This document shows, piece after piece, positions 60,801 through 64,000 of a stretch of 64,000 nucleotides of DNA. The DNA comes from JAXDMK01 sp963765955 (GTDB lineage Bacteria > Actinomycetota > Acidimicrobiia > Acidimicrobiales > AC-14). The notes beneath the pieces are model-generated. The model was not told where the DNA came from and made no database searches. It saw only the letters and a list, made by a program, of their open reading frames with translations. Position 1 is the first letter of the stretch; every line of letters starts with the position of its first letter. Position numbers and translations under genes: made by a program. The DNA is taken from positions 310,001-374,000 of the forward strand of contig CAVXYA010000010.1 of the NCBI GenBank assembly GCA_963765955.1. The letters run 5' to 3'.

Positions 60801-61817
60801 GTGGAGGAGTTCGTGGTCGCGAGGAACCCCGACCCCGAGTCCTCCCTACCCTTCCTCATCCGCCTGCCCGTCGGCCCCGGCGGCGTGGTGCTCAAGGCGG
60901 CGGACTCCTGGCCCCGCACGGCCAAGGTCTTCTGCCACGCGGAGACGTCGTGGCCCGACCAGGTCGAGGTGGTCGAGCGAGTGCCGGTGCGTTCGTGCGT
61001 GCGGCGGGGCGCGGCCATCGACCTGGTGCTCGACCGGCGGCGCGAGAACCGGTCGCAGATCGTCTTCACCCGGATCCGGGGCGGCCGGGAGGCGATCTTC
61101 TGGCAGACCCCCCGCACCTCCCGGCAGGCCCGGCCCAACGTCGGGCTGCCGAGGAGCCGGAGCGCGGCCGGCCCCCTGACCATCATCGTCGACAGCTACG
61201 AGCGCTATCCGTGGCGGTTCTCCCAACAACAGGCGCAGACGGTGCGACGGGCTCTTCCCGCCGGCGACTACGCGGTCGAGGTCGACGGACGGGTCGTGGC
61301 CGCCGTCGAACGCAAGACCCTCGCCGACCTGGTCGCGTCCCTGACCAGCGGAAAGCTGCGGTACGCCCTCGCCGACCTGGCCTCCCTCCCCCGGGCCGCG
61401 GTCGTGGTCGAGGACCGGTACTCGGCCGTCTTCCGGCTGGAGCGGATCAGGCCAGCGGTCGTCGCCGACGGCCTGGCCGAGGCCCAGGTCCGGTTTCCGA
61501 CGGTGCCCATCGTGTTCTGCGAGACCCGGCCGCTGGCCCAGGAGTGGGCCTACCGGTTCCTGGGCGCGGCCAGCCTCGAGCTGGCCTCGCACCCGGCCGC
61601 CGACCTCTTCGCCGCCGACCTGCGGCCGGCCGGCGACCTGGTGCCCGCCCCGCCGACGACGGCTGCCGTCCGGGCCTGGGCCGCCGCCGCCGGGTTGCCG
61701 GTCAGCGACAGGGGCCGGCTCCGGCCCGACGTGTGGGAGGCGTACCGGGCGGCGCATTCTCCAGTCCGACCGATGAGTCCGTCGCGCACCGGGCGTCTCT
61801 CTCTCTCAAAGGGATGA
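60801..61817 (+). CDS. ERCC4-type nuclease fused to an Lsr2-type DNA-binding tail
   Basis: This 338-residue protein starts at GTG 60801. Residues 126-245 carry the ERCC4 nuclease motif: Asp131 in VDSYE, Asp156 in AGDYAVE, Glu170-Arg-Lys in AAVERKTLADLV. This is the GD-x(n)-ERK-x3-D signature of XPF/Mus81-like enzymes. Residues 288-319 (TAAVRAWAAAAGLPVSDRGRLRPDVWEAYRAAH) match the C-terminal DNA-binding domain of Lsr2. Residues 1-120 are a separate, unrecognised domain. The result is probably a structure-specific or AT-targeted endonuclease; its partner and role are unknown. Confidence 0.85.
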   Translation: MEEFVVARNPDPESSLPFLIRLPVGPGGVVLKAADSWPRTAKVFCHAETSWPDQVEVVERVPVRSCVRRGAAIDLVLDRRRENRSQIVFTRIRGGREAIFWQTPRTSRQARPNVGLPRSRSAAGPLTIIVDSYERYPWRFSQQQAQTVRRALPAGDYAVEVDGRVVAAVERKTLADLVASLTSGKLRYALADLASLPRAAVVVEDRYSAVFRLERIRPAVVADGLAEAQVRFPTVPIVFCETRPLAQEWAYRFLGAASLELASHPAADLFAADLRPAGDLVPAPPTTAAVRAWAAAAGLPVSDRGRLRPDVWEAYRAAHSPVRPMSPSRTGRLSLSKG

Positions 61818-61833
61818 CCCGGGAGGACCGCCG

Positions 61834-62280
61834 ATGAGATTTCGAGCCACGCTCCAGCTGGGCGGCAAGTCCGCCACCGGTATGCGGGTGTCGGACGATG
61901 TCGTCAAGTACCTGGCGGCGGGCAAGCGGCCGCCAGTCCGGGTCACGATCAACGGCCACACCTACCGCAGCTCGGTCGCGGTCATGGGCGGGGAGTTCAT
62001 GCTCGGGGTCAGCGCCGCCGACCGCCAGGCGGCCGGGGTGAGCGCCGGCGACGAGGTTCACGTCGACATCGAGCTCGACACCGAGCCCCGACAGGTCGTC
62101 GTCCCACCCGACCTGGCCGAAGCGCTCGAGGCTGACGCCGAAGCCAGGCGGCACTTCGACGGGTTGTCCTACAGCAACAAGCGGCGGCTCGTGATCCCGA
62201 TCGACGACGCCAAGACCGCCGAGACCAGGCAGCGACGCATCACCAAGACCGTCGCCCTGCTGCACGAGGGCCGGTCGTAG
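61834..62280 (+). CDS. DUF1905/YdeI-like protein
   Basis: This 148-residue protein starts at ATG 61834. It has a DUF1905 barrel (MRFRATLQLGGKSATGMRVSDDVVKYLAAGKRPPVRVTINGHTYRSSVAVMGGEFML) followed by the short YdeI/OmpD-associated helical tail (PDLAEALEADAEARRHFDGLSYSNKRRLVIPIDDAKTAETRQRRI). This is the usual combination for this family. It follows the ERCC4 gene after 16 bases and may be co-transcribed. Function is unknown; the tail domain also occurs in the gene at 5352-5921. Confidence 0.88.
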   Translation: MRFRATLQLGGKSATGMRVSDDVVKYLAAGKRPPVRVTINGHTYRSSVAVMGGEFMLGVSAADRQAAGVSAGDEVHVDIELDTEPRQVVVPPDLAEALEADAEARRHFDGLSYSNKRRLVIPIDDAKTAETRQRRITKTVALLHEGRS

Positions 62281-62313
62281 AGTGACGGCCGCCCTCGACG
62301 AAGGAGCCGGACC

Positions 62314-62728
62314 ATGAGCGAGCCTGCGGGAGAAGGAACCAAGGACGCACCCTGGGTGCTCACCACCCCGCCCGGTCAGTCCGAGTTCACGGCCTACCGC
62401 GACGAGAGCGCTCGACCCGCCCGCGCTCGTGGTGCAGAGCGGCAAGACCGAGCTCCGCTACGCCCTGCGCTGCATCACCGACTTGCACGAGATGCTCACC
62501 GAACACGGTGACTGGATGCCGCTGGGGAGCACCGACGAGCAGAAGCCGGTCGCCGAGGGCACCGTCGAGGCCTGGGCCCGGTCCGATGCCAACCCCGTCG
62601 GCGGCTGGTACGGCCTGAGGAAGGGCTACCGGGGACGGTTCGCCAACTACGTCCCCCCCGTCCTCGAGCGCCTGGGCCTGGCCGAGGTCGAACACAACCC
62701 GAGGAACAACCGCATGCGGGCTATCTGA
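62314..62728 (+). CDS. conserved actinobacterial protein of unknown function, frameshifted
   Basis: It starts at ATG 62314 (SEPAGEGTKDAPWVLTTPPGQSEFTAYRDE). At about 62410 the frame changes to LDPPALVVQSGKTELRYALRCITDLHEML and ends with VGGWYGLRKGYRGRFANYVPP and RNNRMRAI. Joined, this is a full-length copy of a small conserved family (DUF6855-like) of about 135 residues. The break is a one-base shift at gagcgctcg. A hairpin repeat follows the stop by 16 bases. Function is unknown. Confidence 0.78.
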
Positions 62729-62743
62729 GCCGAGTGCTCGGAC

Positions 62744-62795
62744 GCTTTGTGGAGCGAAAACGACCTGGCAGGTCGCTTTCGTCCAGAAACGAACG
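62744..62795. terminator. hairpin terminator, repeat-family copy B
   Basis: The arms cgaaaacgacct (62755-62766) and aggtcgctttcg (62770-62781) pair with one mismatch around ggc. It lies between the convergent genes ending at 62728 and 62818. It matches copy A (33462-33513) through the hairpin and on into both flanks (tttgtg before, tccaga..aacga after). Confidence 0.68.
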
Positions 62796-62817
62796 CCGCT
62801 CGAGGTGACTGTTGACT

Positions 62818-64000
62818 CTAGCGAGGAGGCTCGCGCTCAGGACGCGCTGGGACTGTTCGAACCGGCGGCGCAGACCTCGTGTCGCCAGTCAGGCTGGCGA
62901 GCCCGCGTTCGAACGCCGTAAACGCGTCGATCACGGCGAGTGCCTCGTAGGCCCGGTTCCGGTTCTTCCCAAGGTTGATTTGCTGCAGAACCCCGGCCTC
63001 GACGAGTGATCTGAACGCCTCGTTGGTCGCTTGGGTTGAGCGGCCGATCAACGTCGCGGCACTAGCGACCGTCACGACAGGGGACCCCGGCAGCGAAGCG
63101 ACGAGGAGGTCAGCAGCCGAGTTGGCCCGCACCTTCCCGAGTGCCGAACGCCAACCCCCCTGGATCTCGGCGATCCGCTGCTCGAAGGCGATGGCTTCGC
63201 TAGCCGCTCGTCGAGCTGCGGACGCAAAAGTCGCAATCCAACGGTTAAGCCCACGGACAGCGTCCTCAGAGTCCGGGGGGCCGAGGTACCGGTACGCCGT
63301 CAACCCCGCGACGTACTGCGCCGCCTCCGTTGCAAGGATCAATGAGATCGGCGGAGCGGCCCGGTCGACCAGGCCACGCCGTCGAAGCACGACGTGGATC
63401 AGGGCGCGGCCCGTCCGACCGTTTCCATCGGCAAAGGGGTGGATGGTCTCGAACTGGGCGTGCACCAATGCGGCTTGGACGACCGCCGGCAGATCGTCGC
63501 CACTGATGAACTCGCAGAGATCGCGGAGCAGGTCGCCCACCACTTCCGGCGGAGGAGGGACGAAGGCGGCGGAACACGGGTTGTAGCCGCTTCCGCCGAT
63601 CCAGTTCTGCTCGGCCCGGATGATGCCGGCGATGCGCTCGTGTTGCGTGCCCGTCAGCAGACGGCGGTGAATCTCGCAGATGCCGTTCACGTCAATGGTC
63701 GGTGCCGCGGCGAGGGTGTCGGTCGCCCATCGCATCGCTTCGATGTTCCCGAGAACCTCGGTAGCGGTCACGTCCCGCGCGTCGTCGCCCATGTCGGTCG
63801 CCACCTCGGCGCGCAGCAGGCGTCCGCCGCCAACCTCAAGGCCTTCGATCCTCGACGAGGCGACCGCCTCAGCTCGCAGAAGCAGCCGGGCAAGCGCTTC
63901 AGTGTCAGCAAGGGCGTTCGCTCCGTCGTTGAGGCGCCGAATCTCCGCTTCGGCATCCGCGACGTCAGCCGCGACGACGCCTTCCAGGTAGACCGGCCGA
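62818..64000 (-). CDS. Fic family protein, N-terminus cut by the window edge
   Basis: The frame is open at the right edge. The upstream part includes ARLLLRAEAVASSRIEGLEVG, the standard Fic N-terminal segment with the SSxIEG motif. The core has IAGIIRAEQNWIGGSGYNPCSAAFVPPPPEVV and the Fic motif HPFADGNGRTGR with the catalytic His. A C-terminal winged helix (VTVASAATLIGRSTQATNEAFRSLVEAGVL) follows. The SSRIEG glutamate could act as the built-in inhibitory residue. Most such proteins AMPylate target proteins; the target is unknown. It is larger than the Doc toxin at 52731. Confidence 0.92.
   Translation of the reverse strand, partial: RPVYLEGVVAADVADAEAEIRRLNDGANALADTEALARLLLRAEAVASSRIEGLEVGGGRLLRAEVATDMGDDARDVTATEVLGNIEAMRWATDTLAAAPTIDVNGICEIHRRLLTGTQHERIAGIIRAEQNWIGGSGYNPCSAAFVPPPPEVVGDLLRDLCEFISGDDLPAVVQAALVHAQFETIHPFADGNGRTGRALIHVVLRRRGLVDRAAPPISLILATEAAQYVAGLTAYRYLGPPDSEDAVRGLNRWIATFASAARRAASEAIAFEQRIAEIQGGWRSALGKVRANSAADLLVASLPGSPVVTVASAATLIGRSTQATNEAFRSLVEAGVLQQINLGKNRNRAYEALAVIDAFTAFERGLASLTGDTRSAPPVRTVPARPEREPPR

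Noticed and set aside
1..64000. tRNA, rRNA or CRISPR array
   Set aside because: I looked for TPsiC-like ggttcgaatc stretches with acceptor stems and for regularly spaced direct repeats, and found none outside coding sequence. A dedicated tRNA search would be decisive.

Overview
The window is 64 kb of very GC-rich, gene-dense DNA with many GTG starts and many 4-base GTGA or ATGA gene overlaps. The gene content (menaquinone pathway, WYL and PadR regulators, a TIGR03086/DinB-type protein, an Lsr2-type DNA-binding tail, LCP and M23 wall proteins, DUF3455, DUF6629, a LigC-like ligase) points to an actinobacterium. The class Acidimicrobiia is my best guess, but no rRNA or other decisive marker is present, so that is inference. 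I saw no tRNA, rRNA, CRISPR array, prophage or intact insertion sequence.

Layout. 1-5 kb: end of an M23 peptidase, a membrane-anchored unknown protein, an Nfu_N protein, a SirB1-type protein, a RelE-like toxin-antitoxin pair, an IS110 transposase remnant, DUF3455, VOC and RibD-like proteins. 5-13.9 kb: a YdeI-like protein, a PadR/ABC-ATPase/FtsX export operon, a two-component system (HisKA_3 kinase plus LuxR-type regulator), a YczE-like membrane protein, a lipoprotein and an LCP transferase. 14-29.6 kb: a CbbX-like AAA+ ATPase and a near-complete menaquinone gene set (menE, menB, menA, menC, menH, menD, menF, menG) interleaved with rsgA, a YjdF-like protein, a MazEF pair, a CPA2 antiporter, an O-methyltransferase and a cupin, ending with a MerR regulator. 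29.6-40.7 kb: an AlkA-like glycosylase, a TIR-transmembrane protein, SufE and a rhodanese (divergent), a sigma-70 factor, an RsbW-like ATPase, a LigC-like DNA ligase, and treY/treZ. 40.7-50.8 kb: an SF1 helicase with a nuclease-like tail, an AlkZ-fold protein, a RhaD-type aldolase/dehydrogenase, an ECF sigma/anti-sigma pair, PPOX-SnoaL and SnoaL proteins, a 51-residue protein and an AcuC-like deacetylase. 50.8-64 kb: a DinB-like protein and its divergent WYL regulator, a Phd/Doc pair, an FGGY kinase, a homocysteine methyltransferase, an FAD oxidoreductase, an orphan NuoF-like protein divergent from a CBS protein, DUF6629, an ERCC4-Lsr2 nuclease, a DUF1905/YdeI protein, a conserved unknown protein and a Fic protein cut by the window edge.

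Working together. The men genes convert chorismate to menaquinone; only a MenI-type thioesterase was not seen. A nearly identical palindromic box lies just upstream of menB and between the MerR gene and the AlkA gene, so the MerR protein next to menG may control both. Several intergenic palindromes occur as near-duplicate pairs and look like small dispersed repeats.

Caveat. At least thirteen genes, including menA and menH, are interrupted by single-base frame changes, several in C or G runs. This is more likely uncorrected assembly error than gene decay. For those genes I give the full span and mark where the frame changes.
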